A stretch of 64,000 nt of DNA from Promethearchaeota archaeon (GTDB taxonomy: Archaea; Asgardarchaeota; Lokiarchaeia; Sigyniarchaeales; SOKP01). The stretch spans positions 1 to 64,000 of the forward strand of contig JAEOSU010000080.1 in NCBI GenBank assembly GCA_016840165.1, written 5' to 3'. The position numbers were made by a program, and so were the translations under genes. The stretch's first letter is position 1. Each line of letters begins with the position of its first letter. This document shows, piece after piece, positions 1 through 8,761 of this stretch. The notes under the pieces are model-generated. The model saw only the letters and a list, made by a program, of their open reading frames with translations. It was not told the DNA's origin and did no database searches.

Positions 1-426
1 GGCCCTGCTGTTGGACCTACAGGTATTAACATAAAAGATGTTGTCGATGAGGTCAATGCAAAAACAATGGTATTCAAAGGATTAACTGTTCCTGTGAGAA
101 TCGAGTGTGATCCTGAAACGAAGCAATTTGAAATTTACATTGAAACCCCAAGCACAGCATCACTTCTTCTTAAAGAATTGGGAGCAGAGAAAGGTAGTGC
201 CGCGAATTTGGAGGAAAAAATCGGAGATCTTACATTAGAACAGGTAATGAGTGTTGTAAAGGCAAAAAGAGAGAAATATATGGACCAAACGTTCAAAAAG
301 TCTATAAAATCAGTATTAGGGACCGCATTGTCTATTGGTGCGACCGTTGAGGGTTTAGATCCACGAGTTATCCAGAAGAAAGTTGAGGAAGGAGAATATG
401 ATGATAGAATTAAAGAGGAGGCGTAA
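1..426 (+). CDS. rpl11: Large ribosomal subunit protein uL11, 5'-truncated by the window edge
   Basis: This is the L11 protein of the ribosomal stalk base, which binds the GTPase-associated centre of 23S rRNA. The frame is open from base 1 and shows the N-terminal-domain motif GPAVGPTGINIKDVV directly at the edge, so about 20 N-terminal residues lie outside the window. The visible 141 residues include the C-terminal RNA-binding domain (SIGATVEGLDPRVIQKKVEEG near the end). It is first in the order uL11-uL1-P0-aL12, the conserved archaeal stalk operon, and its stop lies 3 nt before the uL1 start. The identification rests on family motif and gene order. Confidence 0.95.
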   Translation, partial: GPAVGPTGINIKDVVDEVNAKTMVFKGLTVPVRIECDPETKQFEIYIETPSTASLLLKELGAEKGSAANLEEKIGDLTLEQVMSVVKAKREKYMDQTFKKSIKSVLGTALSIGATVEGLDPRVIQKKVEEGEYDDRIKEEA

Positions 427-429
427 GTA

Positions 430-1158
430 TTGAAGGTTGATGACAAATTACTTAAAAGATCACTTAATGTCGCTATAGATCTTTCAATCATAAGAAAAGA
501 AGGACATAAAGAAAAAACCCGAAATTTTGATGAGAGCATCGATTTAATTATCAATATTAAAGATGTTAATCTAAATGATCCTAAGCAGAGAATTGATAAA
601 GAACTTATTCTACCGAATAAAATCATTACCTCAGATACGCCTAATGCATGTGTCGTGGCAAGTGATGAAATCCTACTTGAGGCAAAAAATATAGGTCTTG
701 ACACTCTTGGTAATGATGATTTAGTTAAGCTTAACAATGAAGAGAAAAAAGTGAAAAAAAAATTTGTAAAAAAATATGACTTTTTCATCGTAGAGGACAA
801 AATGATGCCTAATATTGCCCGTTATCTTGCAAGATTTCTTGGGCCATTGGGTAAAATGCCAAAACCATTTCCAAGTGGGTATGGAATTGTGTCAAATCCC
901 GATGACTTAAAAGTTGCCGTTGATAGATACCTTAAGACCATTCGGGTACAGCTTAAAAAGCAACCAATAATTCAAGTTAAAGTTGGAAAAAAATCTATGG
1001 CGCAAGAAAAAGTTTTTGAAAACGTTAAAGCTGTTGTAAATTATATTGCTGATCAGATGCCTCACAAATACAATAATCTAAAATCAATGTTTTTAAAGAC
1101 CACGATGGGAAAACCAGTAAAAATTGACGAGGAATTTTTGGAATCTATGGAGGTATAA
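430..1158 (+). CDS. rpl1: Large ribosomal subunit protein uL1
   Basis: L1 forms the mobile L1 stalk at the E site. The protein is 242 residues, slightly longer than the usual archaeal 215-220. The segment YLARFLGPLGKMPKPFPSG matches the signature loop of domain II. The start is TTG, supported by a strong Shine-Dalgarno GGAGG at 417-421, 8 nt upstream, inside the end of uL11. In methanogens L1 represses its own operon by binding the mRNA; no such site was identified by eye here. Confidence 0.95.
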   Translation: MKVDDKLLKRSLNVAIDLSIIRKEGHKEKTRNFDESIDLIINIKDVNLNDPKQRIDKELILPNKIITSDTPNACVVASDEILLEAKNIGLDTLGNDDLVKLNNEEKKVKKKFVKKYDFFIVEDKMMPNIARYLARFLGPLGKMPKPFPSGYGIVSNPDDLKVAVDRYLKTIRVQLKKQPIIQVKVGKKSMAQEKVFENVKAVVNYIADQMPHKYNNLKSMFLKTTMGKPVKIDEEFLESMEV

Positions 1159-1162
1159 AAAG

Positions 1163-2134
1163 ATGATAGGCAAGAAAGAAACTCAACATTGGAAATTAGA
1201 GGAAGTAGATCAATTAGTTGATCTATTTAAATCCTATGAAAATATCGCAGTTATCGAATTAGCACATTTAAATGATAGACAAATGCAAGAAATGAGAAAG
1301 ATCTTGAGAGGAAAAGCTATCATTCGCATGTCAAAAAAGAATTTACAATTACGGGCGATTGAAAAATACAAGGATATTACTAATGACGAAAATCTATTGG
1401 ATTTAGCGAACAAAATACCTGGACAAGCCGTTTTGTGTTTTACGAACATGGATATTTATGAATTGAAAAAGATTTTTAATGAGAATGAATGGATGGTTCC
1501 AGCGAAACCAAATGAGATAACACCAGTAGATATTTGGGTGCCTGCTGGAGACACGGGACTTCCAACGGGACAAGTTATCAGTGAATTAAACATGACACTT
1601 AAATTACCTACAAGACTTCAAAATGATACCATTTGGATTAGAGAAGATACTAGAACTCATAAAGCGGGTGATTTAGTCGATGTCAAAGAAGCGGCTGTGC
1701 TGAAAAAATTAGGTATTAAGCCTATCGAATCATTAGTAAAAATAAAGTATGCTTGGAGTGAAGGAGAACTTCTCAATGAAGACGTTATTTATATGGATAT
1801 AGAGAAATTCAAGCAAGATATCATTGCAGCATTTATTCCTGCTCAGAAATTGGCAATCGAAATGGGAATTATTGATAAAGAAACATCTAAACCATTATTA
1901 CAGAAAGCATATAGAGAAGGTTTAGCTCTATTATTTGAACTGCCCATGTTTATTGATGAAATGCAAGATGAATACGTTAAAAAAGCTATTAGAGAAGCGA
2001 ATACAATTAATTCCGTTATTTTTGGAGAGACTATAATAAGGAAACCACATGAACCAGAAGAAAAAGAGGAGAAAGACAAGGGAAAAGAAGAAGATAAGGA
2101 AGAAGAAGTTGGAATTGGAGGATTATTTGGATAA
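1163..2134 (+). CDS. rpl10: Large ribosomal subunit protein uL10 (acidic P0)
   Basis: P0 anchors the aL12 dimers to the ribosome and helps recruit translation factors. The 323-residue protein has the conserved L10 core (residues 1-105), an aL12-binding helical spine and a charged lysine/glutamate hinge ending in EEVGIGGLFG, the tail typical of archaeal/eukaryotic P-proteins. The ATG at 1163 is chosen over an upstream in-frame ATG at 1124 because GGAGGT at 1149-1154 is 8 nt away and the upstream codons overlap the uL1 end with no family similarity. It sits between uL1 and aL12. Confidence 0.95.
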   Translation: MIGKKETQHWKLEEVDQLVDLFKSYENIAVIELAHLNDRQMQEMRKILRGKAIIRMSKKNLQLRAIEKYKDITNDENLLDLANKIPGQAVLCFTNMDIYELKKIFNENEWMVPAKPNEITPVDIWVPAGDTGLPTGQVISELNMTLKLPTRLQNDTIWIREDTRTHKAGDLVDVKEAAVLKKLGIKPIESLVKIKYAWSEGELLNEDVIYMDIEKFKQDIIAAFIPAQKLAIEMGIIDKETSKPLLQKAYREGLALLFELPMFIDEMQDEYVKKAIREANTINSVIFGETIIRKPHEPEEKEEKDKGKEEDKEEEVGIGGLFG

Positions 2135-2147
2135 AGTAAACAGTTTT

Positions 2148-2155
2148 TTTATAAA
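2148..2155 (+). promoter_or_regulatory. Candidate TATA box for aL12
   Basis: TTTATAAA lies 50 nt upstream of the aL12 ATG in the 70-nt gap after P0. At the usual archaeal spacing of about 25 nt this would start transcription near 2178, giving a short leader with the Shine-Dalgarno GGTAA. It would let the multi-copy stalk protein be made in excess over P0. This is inference from sequence only. Confidence 0.35.
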
Positions 2156-2204
2156 CAATATATAGATTAATTAAAAGTATACAAAATACAAAAAGGTAAA
2201 GAAA

Positions 2205-2507
2205 ATGGAAAGTATATATGCCGCACTCTTACTTCATAAAGCTTCGAAAGATATTACTGAGGCAAATATCGAAAAAATATTAAAAGCTGCAGGAGTTGAT
2301 GCCGATAAAGCTCAACTATCTAAATTAGTCGCTGGATTAAAAGAAACCAATATTGAAGATATTATTAGTTCAGCAGCAGCAGTAGCCCCAGTCATGGCAA
2401 CTCCGGTCGTATCTGAAAAGTCGGCGGGAGCCACTCCAAAAGAAGAGAAGAAGGAAGCTGAGGAGGAAGAAGAGGAGGAACCCACGGGTATTGGTTCACT
2501 TTTTTAA
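2205..2507 (+). CDS. rpl12: Large ribosomal subunit protein P1 (aL12)
   Basis: This is the acidic stalk protein, present in several copies bound to P0. At 100 residues it has normal family length: an N-terminal helical dimerisation domain (MESIYAALLLHKASKDITE), an alanine-rich hinge with 'SSAAAVAPVMA', and an acidic tail ending TGIGSLF. Most archaeal homologues end in LFG; here the final glycine is absent. A Shine-Dalgarno GGTAA lies 5-8 nt before the ATG. The gene is last in the stalk operon, followed by a hairpin and T-tract. Confidence 0.95.
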   Translation: MESIYAALLLHKASKDITEANIEKILKAAGVDADKAQLSKLVAGLKETNIEDIISSAAAVAPVMATPVVSEKSAGATPKEEKKEAEEEEEEEPTGIGSLF

Positions 2508-2523
2508 ACCTATACTCCCTAAT

Positions 2524-2557
2524 TGATACAAAAAGAGTATCATATAATTTTTTTTTT
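2524..2557 (+). terminator. Hairpin plus T-tract after aL12
   Basis: TGATAC (2524-2529) and GTATCA (2537-2542) form a 6-bp inverted repeat with a 7-nt loop, followed by a run of ten T at 2548-2557. It lies 17 nt after the aL12 stop. T-tracts are the main archaeal termination signal; the hairpin may be incidental. Confidence 0.5.
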
Positions 2558-2734
2558 ATTATTCTTTTTTATAATTTGCTTTGATTTCTGCAGAAATAGT
2601 TTAATAAAGAGCAAAATCAAATCAAAAACTTTTTTTAAAATTCATATTTTATCTTTTTATTATATTAACCATTAATTTGGAATTAATAATAGAAATAAAT
2701 TTATTATTTAACTAAAAATTAGAATTGATGAAGC

Positions 2735-4195
2735 ATGGGCGGTAAATTCTTAAAGTTCTTCTCTCCATTCGTGCGGATAATGCCTGAAATTAAACAGCCG
2801 CAAAGAGAGGTTAGCTTTAAAGAAAAATTTATTTGGACAGCAGTAGTTTTAATAATCTATCTTATTCTTTCAAACATTCCCTTATATGGAGTTGATTTAC
2901 AGGATACTACAGATTATTACTATTGGTTACGCGTTATTTTAGCCAGTCAAAGAGGAACATTGACTGAGTTAGGAATTGGACCAATAGTAACTGCTGGGTT
3001 AATAATGCAGCTACTTTTAGGATCTAAAATCATCAATGTTAATATGGCAGATCCCTATGATAGAGCAATGTTTAGTGGTGCTCAGAAAGTCTTGTCCATG
3101 ATATTAACAATATTTAATGCCGTAGCATATCTTATTGGTGGAGCTTTTGGCGAACCTTCAGAATTGGGAATTGCGAATATTACATTTGTTTTTCTACAAT
3201 TACTCTTTGCAGGAGTAATTATTATCCTTTTGGACGAGTTATTACAGAAAGGATGGGGATTAGGTAGTGGAATTTCATTATTCATAGCAGCAGGAGTCGC
3301 TGGTCAAGTATTTTGGAATGTATTTAGTATTATTGAAGGTCCAGACGGAAGTCCTCGAGGTTTGCTTTTCGCCTTTATCCAAGCACTGGCTGATCCTACT
3401 GTTGAGGTCGGAGATTTATTCCTACGACAGCAAGCATTACCATCAATATTAGGAGGAATTACTACTATAGTTATTTTCGTTATTGTTATATGGTTTGAAT
3501 CTACTCGAGTAGAGATACCGCTAGCATATAGGGGCCATCGAGGCTTTAAAGGGAAATATCCTATGAAATTATTGTATGTTTCAAATATTCCAGTGATATT
3601 AGTCAATGCTTTATATGCGAACTTTTTATTTATTGGACAACTTATCGCAGGACCTAATTCAGGTTTGAGGAATCAAGGCTTTGATTGGATATTAAATTTG
3701 ATCGGTGAGTTTGATCCATCAACAGAAGGACCTGCTTTTGGTAATTATCTAATTCCAAAAAGTGGTTTGATTTACTTTTTATCCCCACCTCAAGGAATTG
3801 ATGCATTATTAAGCGATCCGCTTAGAGGAATCATATACTTAGCGATATTTATATTCTTGTGTGTAATGCTCGGCCGTGTATGGGTGGAAGTAAGTGGACT
3901 TGCACCAAGAGATATAGCTGGGCAAATTATTGATTCAGGAATGCAGATCCCGGGGTTTAGAAGCTCTGAACGGATTATTGAACGGATCTTAAAGAGATAT
4001 ATTCCAACGCTAGTCATACTTAATGGATTTATCATTGCTACTATGAGCTTTTTCGCTGATTCCTTAGGGGCATTGACTTCAGGTACGGGACTGTTAATAG
4101 CTATAGGCATTATTCATCAATATGGTGAAACAATTGCAAAAGAGGCAGCTGCAAGTCAGTATCCAGGAATGCGAGGCTTTCTTGGACTCGATTAA
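2735..4195 (+). CDS. secY: Preprotein translocase subunit SecY (Sec61 alpha)
   Basis: SecY is the channel subunit of the Sec translocon in the cytoplasmic membrane. The 486-residue product has about ten hydrophobic segments. It shows the archaeal/eukaryotic loop signature around YRGHRGFKGKYPMKLLYVSN, the plug/TM2 region near YGVDLQD, and the C-terminal helix pair near GTGLLIAIGIIHQYGE. In most archaea secY directly follows uL15 at the end of the spc operon; here it follows the stalk operon, and uL15 is 22 kb away on the other strand. The DUF106 gene follows, as is usual. Confidence 0.97.
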   Translation: MGGKFLKFFSPFVRIMPEIKQPQREVSFKEKFIWTAVVLIIYLILSNIPLYGVDLQDTTDYYYWLRVILASQRGTLTELGIGPIVTAGLIMQLLLGSKIINVNMADPYDRAMFSGAQKVLSMILTIFNAVAYLIGGAFGEPSELGIANITFVFLQLLFAGVIIILLDELLQKGWGLGSGISLFIAAGVAGQVFWNVFSIIEGPDGSPRGLLFAFIQALADPTVEVGDLFLRQQALPSILGGITTIVIFVIVIWFESTRVEIPLAYRGHRGFKGKYPMKLLYVSNIPVILVNALYANFLFIGQLIAGPNSGLRNQGFDWILNLIGEFDPSTEGPAFGNYLIPKSGLIYFLSPPQGIDALLSDPLRGIIYLAIFIFLCVMLGRVWVEVSGLAPRDIAGQIIDSGMQIPGFRSSERIIERILKRYIPTLVILNGFIIATMSFFADSLGALTSGTGLLIAIGIIHQYGETIAKEAAASQYPGMRGFLGLD

Positions 4196-4356
4196 TATGG
4201 ATATATTTGAAGTATATTTGTTCTTTAATTAAAACTTAGGAATCAAATTTGACCCAAAAAAACCAATAAGATATTATTATATGTTTTCTCCCATAAGATC
4301 TATTTATCCAATTATATAATAACTTTTAAAATGCTGAAGTATTATAGACAATTAAG

Positions 4357-5040
4357 ATGATCTTTCTATTAATTCAAGAATCGAATCCATTTGTCAATTG
4401 GATTAGCACTCCACCTGGGTCGATGTTTTTTATTTTGATAATAGCTATTATTACAGCCCTAATTAGTATTGGGTTAACCCGATGGCTCGTTGATACTGAA
4501 GCAATAAATCGTAAACAAGTACAAATGAAAGCACATAATGAAGAAAAGGAAAAGATCATAGAATCAGCTGAAATAGATGTGGAGCGCTATAGGAAAGCGC
4601 GAAAGAGATGGGAACGAAAGGAAGAGATGTTCAAAAAATCGCAACAAAAAATGTCACTCCAGAGATTAAAACCTACATGCATAACCTTTTTGCCGATGCT
4701 TGTGATATTTGGTTTCATAAGAGCCTTATACTATGTTGGTGATGTAGCCCTTCCTGTGGCATTATCTCCTATGAATGCTAATGATGTTCCTTTAATCGGC
4801 AACTTATTAGCAGCATGGACATCAGGACCTGTGGACTGGAGTTACTTCGTTTATAATACTATCCGAGCAATTAGCTTAGAGCAAGGTTGGATAAACTTTA
4901 CCGCTTGGTATTTTCTTTGTAGTTTTGGGATAAACACTCTTCTTCAGAGAACATTTAAGATGCAAACTCAAGCTACTGGTGGTATGGAACAGATGATGGG
5001 AGGATCTAAAGCGAAGGCATTAGATTTTCCTGATGTTTAA
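4357..5040 (+). CDS. DUF106 membrane protein, Oxa1/EMC3-type insertase
   Basis: The family (archaeal Ylp1/DUF106, related to eukaryotic EMC3, TMCO1 and Get1) inserts membrane proteins. The 227-residue protein has TM1 at about 22-45, a charged coiled coil at about 50-100, TM2 at about 107-127 and further membrane segments around 160-200, then a methionine/glutamine-rich tail (QATGGMEQMMGG). This is the family's topology. It sits 161 nt after secY on the same strand, a gene pair conserved in archaea. The start is the ATG just before the first hydrophobic stretch. Confidence 0.88.
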   Translation: MIFLLIQESNPFVNWISTPPGSMFFILIIAIITALISIGLTRWLVDTEAINRKQVQMKAHNEEKEKIIESAEIDVERYRKARKRWERKEEMFKKSQQKMSLQRLKPTCITFLPMLVIFGFIRALYYVGDVALPVALSPMNANDVPLIGNLLAAWTSGPVDWSYFVYNTIRAISLEQGWINFTAWYFLCSFGINTLLQRTFKMQTQATGGMEQMMGGSKAKALDFPDV

Positions 5041-5084
5041 ATCTCAAAAATATTATTAAATCTGTTAAATTAAAAAAAGAAATT

Positions 5085-5465
5085 TTAAGAAGAGTGGGGA
5101 TGAGCAGTACCGCCACTACAGCTTGGTCCATTTAAAGGTTTTAATTTGCCTTCTAGTAATAACTTTATATTTTCATCGACAGTTTTACCCTGTATTCCGA
5201 GATGTAAACTAATTCCTACTTGATTAAATCCCATGAACGGTCTTCCACCGATTCCACCAATTATCATATCAGTTACCTCGCGATTTTTCATAATCATCAC
5301 AGGCTCCATACAACTTGAATGACCTTTATTTGGTAATGAAAATATTTTTTCATAGTTATGATCCTTAAATCTTATTCCTACAAAATAGCTTGCATGTCCA
5401 AAGTGTTCGGATATTTGATCTGATAATTCTGGACCATTCGAAGGAACACCAATTACTCTTGACAT
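5085..5465 (-). CDS. Dinitrogenase iron-molybdenum cofactor biosynthesis-like protein (NifX/NifB C-terminal family)
   Basis: This 126-residue single-domain protein matches the small NifX-like family: the N-terminal 'SEHFGHASYFVGI' strand and the 'GGIGGRPFMGFNQVGI' segment are characteristic. Members bind iron-sulfur or iron-molybdenum cofactor precursors, but many archaeal ones occur without nitrogenase and have no proven role. The tail SCSGGTAHPHSS contains Cys and His that could bind metal. No nif genes are seen nearby. The gene is convergent with DUF106. Confidence 0.8.
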   Translation of the reverse strand: MSRVIGVPSNGPELSDQISEHFGHASYFVGIRFKDHNYEKIFSLPNKGHSSCMEPVMIMKNREVTDMIIGGIGGRPFMGFNQVGISLHLGIQGKTVDENIKLLLEGKLKPLNGPSCSGGTAHPHSS

Positions 5466-5570
5466 CTTTTCAGTAACACCTTTAATATTTAGGATTATAT
5501 TATGTAGACTTAAAGTTACAAAAATAAGGTATTTTTAATATTTTTAGTTTATATTATAAAACCGATTAAA

Positions 5571-5671
5571 CGCAGTTGAGGGGATTTGAACCCCTGAGTG
5601 CTTACGCACACTGGCTTTATGGGTAAATAACCACTCCAAGCCAGCGCCGTACCAGGCTAGGCAACAACTGC
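5571..5671 (-). tRNA. tRNA-Ser(GGA) with an anticodon-loop intron
   Basis: Read on the minus strand: a perfect 7-bp acceptor stem GCAGTTG/CAACTGC, a D-arm GCC...GGC containing CCTGGTA, anticodon stem CTGGC/GCCAG, a long variable arm with stem GTGC/GCAC, T-arm AGGGG TTCAAAT CCCCT and discriminator G73 at 5571. The long variable arm and G73 agree with serine. The anticodon is GGA (5635-5637). The anticodon loop carries about 17 extra nt, fitting an intron at the canonical 37/38 site. CCA is not encoded. Confidence 0.92.
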
Positions 5672-5715
5672 AAATATAAATAAAAATATTTTAAAAAAAT
5701 ATTGTGGGAAATTGA

Positions 5716-5988
5716 TTAATAAAGAGGTATCTTTATCGTTTCTTTGAATTTCTTTTCGAGTTTAGCTTTTTTTATTGCTTCCTCAACTTCTTTTTTCTTA
5801 GCACCTTTCTTAATCTCAATCATATCAGTCGTAGGCTCGATATGGTTATAATTTACCCTTCGTCGTTTCACTTTCAATCCGTCAATTAATAGATAATTCT
5901 TATCAATGATATCTACTATAACACAGTAATTTCCCGCTTCTCTTCCCATAGTTTTTACACATACTCTTCCTATATCATAAACACTCAT
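5716..5988 (-). CDS. rpl14e: Large ribosomal subunit protein eL14
   Basis: eL14 is an archaeal/eukaryotic large-subunit protein with a KOW-like fold. The product shows the family opening 'YDIGRVCVKTMGREAGNYCVIVDIID' and then a lysine-rich helical tail. The ATG at 5988 is preferred over an upstream in-frame TTG at 6003, because the upstream codons contain the Shine-Dalgarno GGTGA placed about 10 nt before the ATG. This start gives 90 residues, close to archaeal homologues. It is third in the block eL34-cmk-eL14. Confidence 0.92.
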   Translation of the reverse strand: MSVYDIGRVCVKTMGREAGNYCVIVDIIDKNYLLIDGLKVKRRRVNYNHIEPTTDMIEIKKGAKKKEVEEAIKKAKLEKKFKETIKIPLY

Positions 5989-6116
5989 ATAATTCGTCAC
6001 CAAATTATTTTTATTGCTTGATTAATACTGGATCTTCCAATTGTCAGTAAAAATTAAGCATCCTAAGTTTGTAAGTAAGTTGAAGAATACGTATTAGAAT
6101 AAAATTTTTCCGATTT

Positions 6117-6668
6117 TTAATGAAAACTCTGCCCAAATTTCTCTTTAATTTCTGTGAGAATCTTGTCAACTACTTCGAGAATAGTTAGTTTCTCAGTGTC
6201 AATTATAAGATCAAAGATTTGGCTATTCTTTTTAGAATCTATTAGATTAATTTTATATAATTTCTTGAAGCGTTCCAATTCTGATTTTTCTCTTACAGTA
6301 GTCTCATTTAACTTCTCTTCAAAAGACGATTTATCCCTATCTACCATTCTTTTAATTCTAGCTTTAATGGGGCAGATGAGTAAAATTTTAAAATCTGCTA
6401 TATCCTTGAGGAGATGACCACTTAGTTGGCTATCAATAAGCATATTTCCTTGCTTAGCAACATCAATAATTTTTTTATCCAATTCTATATCAATCTCTGG
6501 ATGTGCTTCGACATAATCGGTGAATTGCTCCAGAGTCATATTCTTCATTTGTGCAAGATCTCTGAATGCTTGACCCGTGGAATAATATTTAATACCTAAT
6601 TTTTTAGAAAGATTTTTTCCAACAGTCGATTTCCCAGTTCCATGAAGTCCTGAAATCGTAATAATCAT
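6117..6668 (-). CDS. cmk: Cytidylate kinase
   Basis: This enzyme phosphorylates CMP and dCMP with ATP. The 183-residue protein begins with a P-loop (GLHGTGKST at 7-15), then the archaeal CMK segment 'LGIKYYSTGQAFRDLA' and a lid region rich in Arg (RIKRMVDRDKSS). The position between eL34 and eL14 is the conserved archaeal context for cmk. The start ATG gives the P-loop at the normal distance. Confidence 0.92.
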   Translation of the reverse strand: MIITISGLHGTGKSTVGKNLSKKLGIKYYSTGQAFRDLAQMKNMTLEQFTDYVEAHPEIDIELDKKIIDVAKQGNMLIDSQLSGHLLKDIADFKILLICPIKARIKRMVDRDKSSFEEKLNETTVREKSELERFKKLYKINLIDSKKNSQIFDLIIDTEKLTILEVVDKILTEIKEKFGQSFH

Positions 6669-6739
6669 TGAATTTTCACAGATTATTTTAATAATGGTAA
6701 GGAGATACGATTTTTATTTTGATATATGTCAATTAGTAT

Positions 6740-7009
6740 TTATCCTTGCCTTACTGATTCTTTTATTAAATTTTGTAAGCATGTTGAACAATATCTTCCA
6801 CTTGCAATCCTATTGGCTCTTCTTGCACTTCTATATGTTTTTTTCATTTTCGATGTTCTTAATCGAGGTATGGATTGAAGAGGTTTATTACAAATACTAC
6901 AATGAGCTCTTTTAGGTTTGGTTCTCCAATAGTGTATATTGTTTTGACTTCCTGGCAGCTTAACCTTTTTACGAGCTTGAGATTTTGATCTTAAAGCTGG
7001 TCTAGGCAA
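6740..7009 (-). CDS. rpl34e: Large ribosomal subunit protein eL34
   Basis: The 89-residue basic protein has the eL34 pattern: 'KLPGSQNNIHYWRTKPKRAHC' at about 17-37, a CSIC pair and a second CSTC pair forming a zinc ribbon, and 'ARRANRIASGRYC'. It belongs to the 60S-type subunit of archaea and eukaryotes. It is first in the minus-strand block eL34-cmk-eL14, the relative order known from archaeal genomes. An open frame on the plus strand at the same place is a shadow. Confidence 0.93.
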   Translation of the reverse strand: MPRPALRSKSQARKKVKLPGSQNNIHYWRTKPKRAHCSICNKPLQSIPRLRTSKMKKTYRSARRANRIASGRYCSTCLQNLIKESVRQG

Positions 7010-7100
7010 TTATTTCACCATTATTTCAACTTAATTAAATGAGAATTATAATTTGATATTAATTAAAAGTTCAAAAACTTAATTAATTTTGTGTTTTCAG

Positions 7101-7733
7101 CTAAGTTTGAATATTTAATGTATTTTGAAACTCTTTAAAAAGAGTATAAAGATCCTCTTCCATTAAAGTCCTAAAATTTTTGTTATTTAAAAATCTGTTT
7201 TTATTTTTTAAAAGATATTCACGTATCTTATTTATTTTTATTTCTAATCTTTCTAATCCTGGAAATTTTCTAATATTCAATATTAATTCATCGAAAAATT
7301 TATTCAATAAGTTAATATCCTCAAAAGCTTCTAATTTAAATACATCCAATATTGTGATAAAAGATGCTGTTATTTTGGAGGTTATCCCAGGTAATTCTAA
7401 AACAGAAGATCTTGTTTTCTCGGAATATTTAGAACCATTTTGAGATGATATATCAGCAAAGTTAAGAGATGATACTTTATTAATGATATCTAGAGCTTGA
7501 TAATATTTTTTTGTAAGATTGGTTCGTTCTAATAAGTCAGAAAGGAGAAGATTTTGCTCTCTTAATTTGATATGAATTTTTAAGAGATCATTCATAATTT
7601 TTTTTAGTGACTTTTGAAAGTAACTTTCTTTAACATCTCCTTCTTGGTATCTTTCAGATAAATTAATAATAGTATGTGTTGTAGCATATAGTTCTGACTC
7701 AATTTCAGTATTTTGGGTTTTATCTTCTGGCAT
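7101..7733 (-). CDS. Hypothetical helical protein
   Basis: I do not recognise this 210-residue protein. It is predicted by eye to be nearly all helical, with heptad-like stretches (for example SYFQKSLKKIMNDLLKIHIK), no signal peptide, no Cys/His clusters and no membrane segments. The base composition resembles its neighbours. It is separated by 47 nt from the Yip1-type gene upstream, so the two could be co-transcribed. Confidence 0.7.
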   Translation of the reverse strand: MPEDKTQNTEIESELYATTHTIINLSERYQEGDVKESYFQKSLKKIMNDLLKIHIKLREQNLLLSDLLERTNLTKKYYQALDIINKVSSLNFADISSQNGSKYSEKTRSSVLELPGITSKITASFITILDVFKLEAFEDINLLNKFFDELILNIRKFPGLERLEIKINKIREYLLKNKNRFLNNKNFRTLMEEDLYTLFKEFQNTLNIQT

Positions 7734-7780
7734 AATTCGATTACTGAAAATTATCTTTAAATAATTTGTTGGTTTTCTAA

Positions 7781-8689
7781 CTAAATGCTAAAGGTGGGTC
7801 TTAAAAAGTAAAAAAGAATTGCAATTATTATTCCAATAGTAAATGAAGACAGTAGAACTCGAGTAGTTGATGAATTAGATAACTCTCGTATTGCTATGGA
7901 TATCAATATCGGTACCCACACTGCGATTACTAATGCGTCTATCAAATGAAGCACCATCCAAGTTGGAGAGTTAAAAATTAAGTTGAAAATGTTTGGATCA
8001 AAAGGTCCAACTACATCAAGGAATACAGTAGGGAATCCAACTAACACAATAAAAATTTGAATTAAATTAGTTAATAGAAATGGAGCGAAAGCACAAAACA
8101 TCATTTTATATTTATATGCATGTTGTTGATGTAATGTTCCTCCTTTATAGATGCTAAATGGACTCATTTCTGCTTCATTAAATTGTTCCTTTTCATCCTC
8201 TACTCCTCCAAATCGACTTTCTAACCTTTCAGAAAAATCGACAGCGTAATTTGCTCCTTTTCCGAATAACCATATTAGTACAAATCCAAACAGAAAGTAA
8301 TAAACTAATCCAAACAAGAGGAAGGCAACGAATACACTCATACTATATAGAAAGGCTAGGGGAGAATTTATAGTAAAATGGCTAAAAAATGCTAAACCCA
8401 TTAAACCAAATAATAATGAATTAAAAATCAGAATATAATATCCCGGAGCTCTTTTTCTTCGATGGTTGATACTCCAAAACGCTTTATTCGGTTTATAAAA
8501 CAGCCAAAGTAGTTGCACATACCATTTATCGGGAGTTTGCCATTCTGCTTCTATCCTTTTAAATATCCAGAAATTCTCTATTCGTTCAAATCGTAATCGT
8601 TTACCACAGAACGCACACACATATGAGTCTTCTCGATTATCATTTCCACATCGAGGGCACCTATTTAGGGCTGTTGTTGCCATTGCCAT
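7781..8689 (-). CDS. Zinc-ribbon plus Yip1-type membrane protein
   Basis: The 302-residue protein begins with a zinc ribbon (C11-x2-C14 and C25-x2-C28: CPRCGNDNREDSYVCAFCG). A linker with 'AEWQTPDKWYVQLLWLFYKP' and 'AFWSINHRRKRAPGYYI' leads to five to six hydrophobic segments. The linker plus multi-TM layout resembles Yip1-domain proteins, which in eukaryotes act in Golgi membrane traffic; archaeal and bacterial members have no assigned role. A charged loop of about 55 residues interrupts the membrane part. The fusion of a zinc ribbon to a Yip1-like domain is common in Asgard-type genomes (general knowledge). Confidence 0.72.
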   Translation of the reverse strand: MAMATTALNRCPRCGNDNREDSYVCAFCGKRLRFERIENFWIFKRIEAEWQTPDKWYVQLLWLFYKPNKAFWSINHRRKRAPGYYILIFNSLLFGLMGLAFFSHFTINSPLAFLYSMSVFVAFLLFGLVYYFLFGFVLIWLFGKGANYAVDFSERLESRFGGVEDEKEQFNEAEMSPFSIYKGGTLHQQHAYKYKMMFCAFAPFLLTNLIQIFIVLVGFPTVFLDVVGPFDPNIFNLIFNSPTWMVLHLIDALVIAVWVPILISIAIRELSNSSTTRVLLSSFTIGIIIAILFYFLRPTFSI

Positions 8690-8761
8690 TACGCACTTTT
8701 TAAATTTTTATATTAAACATATAATTGTAATTATTTATAAACTTCTACTAATACGATTTCT

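Noticed and set aside
135..800. A 221-codon open frame on the minus strand opposite uL11 and uL1
   Set aside because: It lies wholly over two conserved genes and its translation is low-complexity (Ser/Phe/Leu), typical of an antisense shadow.
2584..2597. A 14-nt palindrome (ATTTCTGCAGAAAT) between aL12 and secY
   Set aside because: A single palindrome in AT-rich DNA is not enough evidence for an operator; no second copy was seen by eye.
6694..6915. A 73-codon plus-strand frame with hydrophobic translation opposite eL34
   Set aside because: eL34 on the minus strand is certain; the hydrophobic look is the antisense of Lys/Arg codons.
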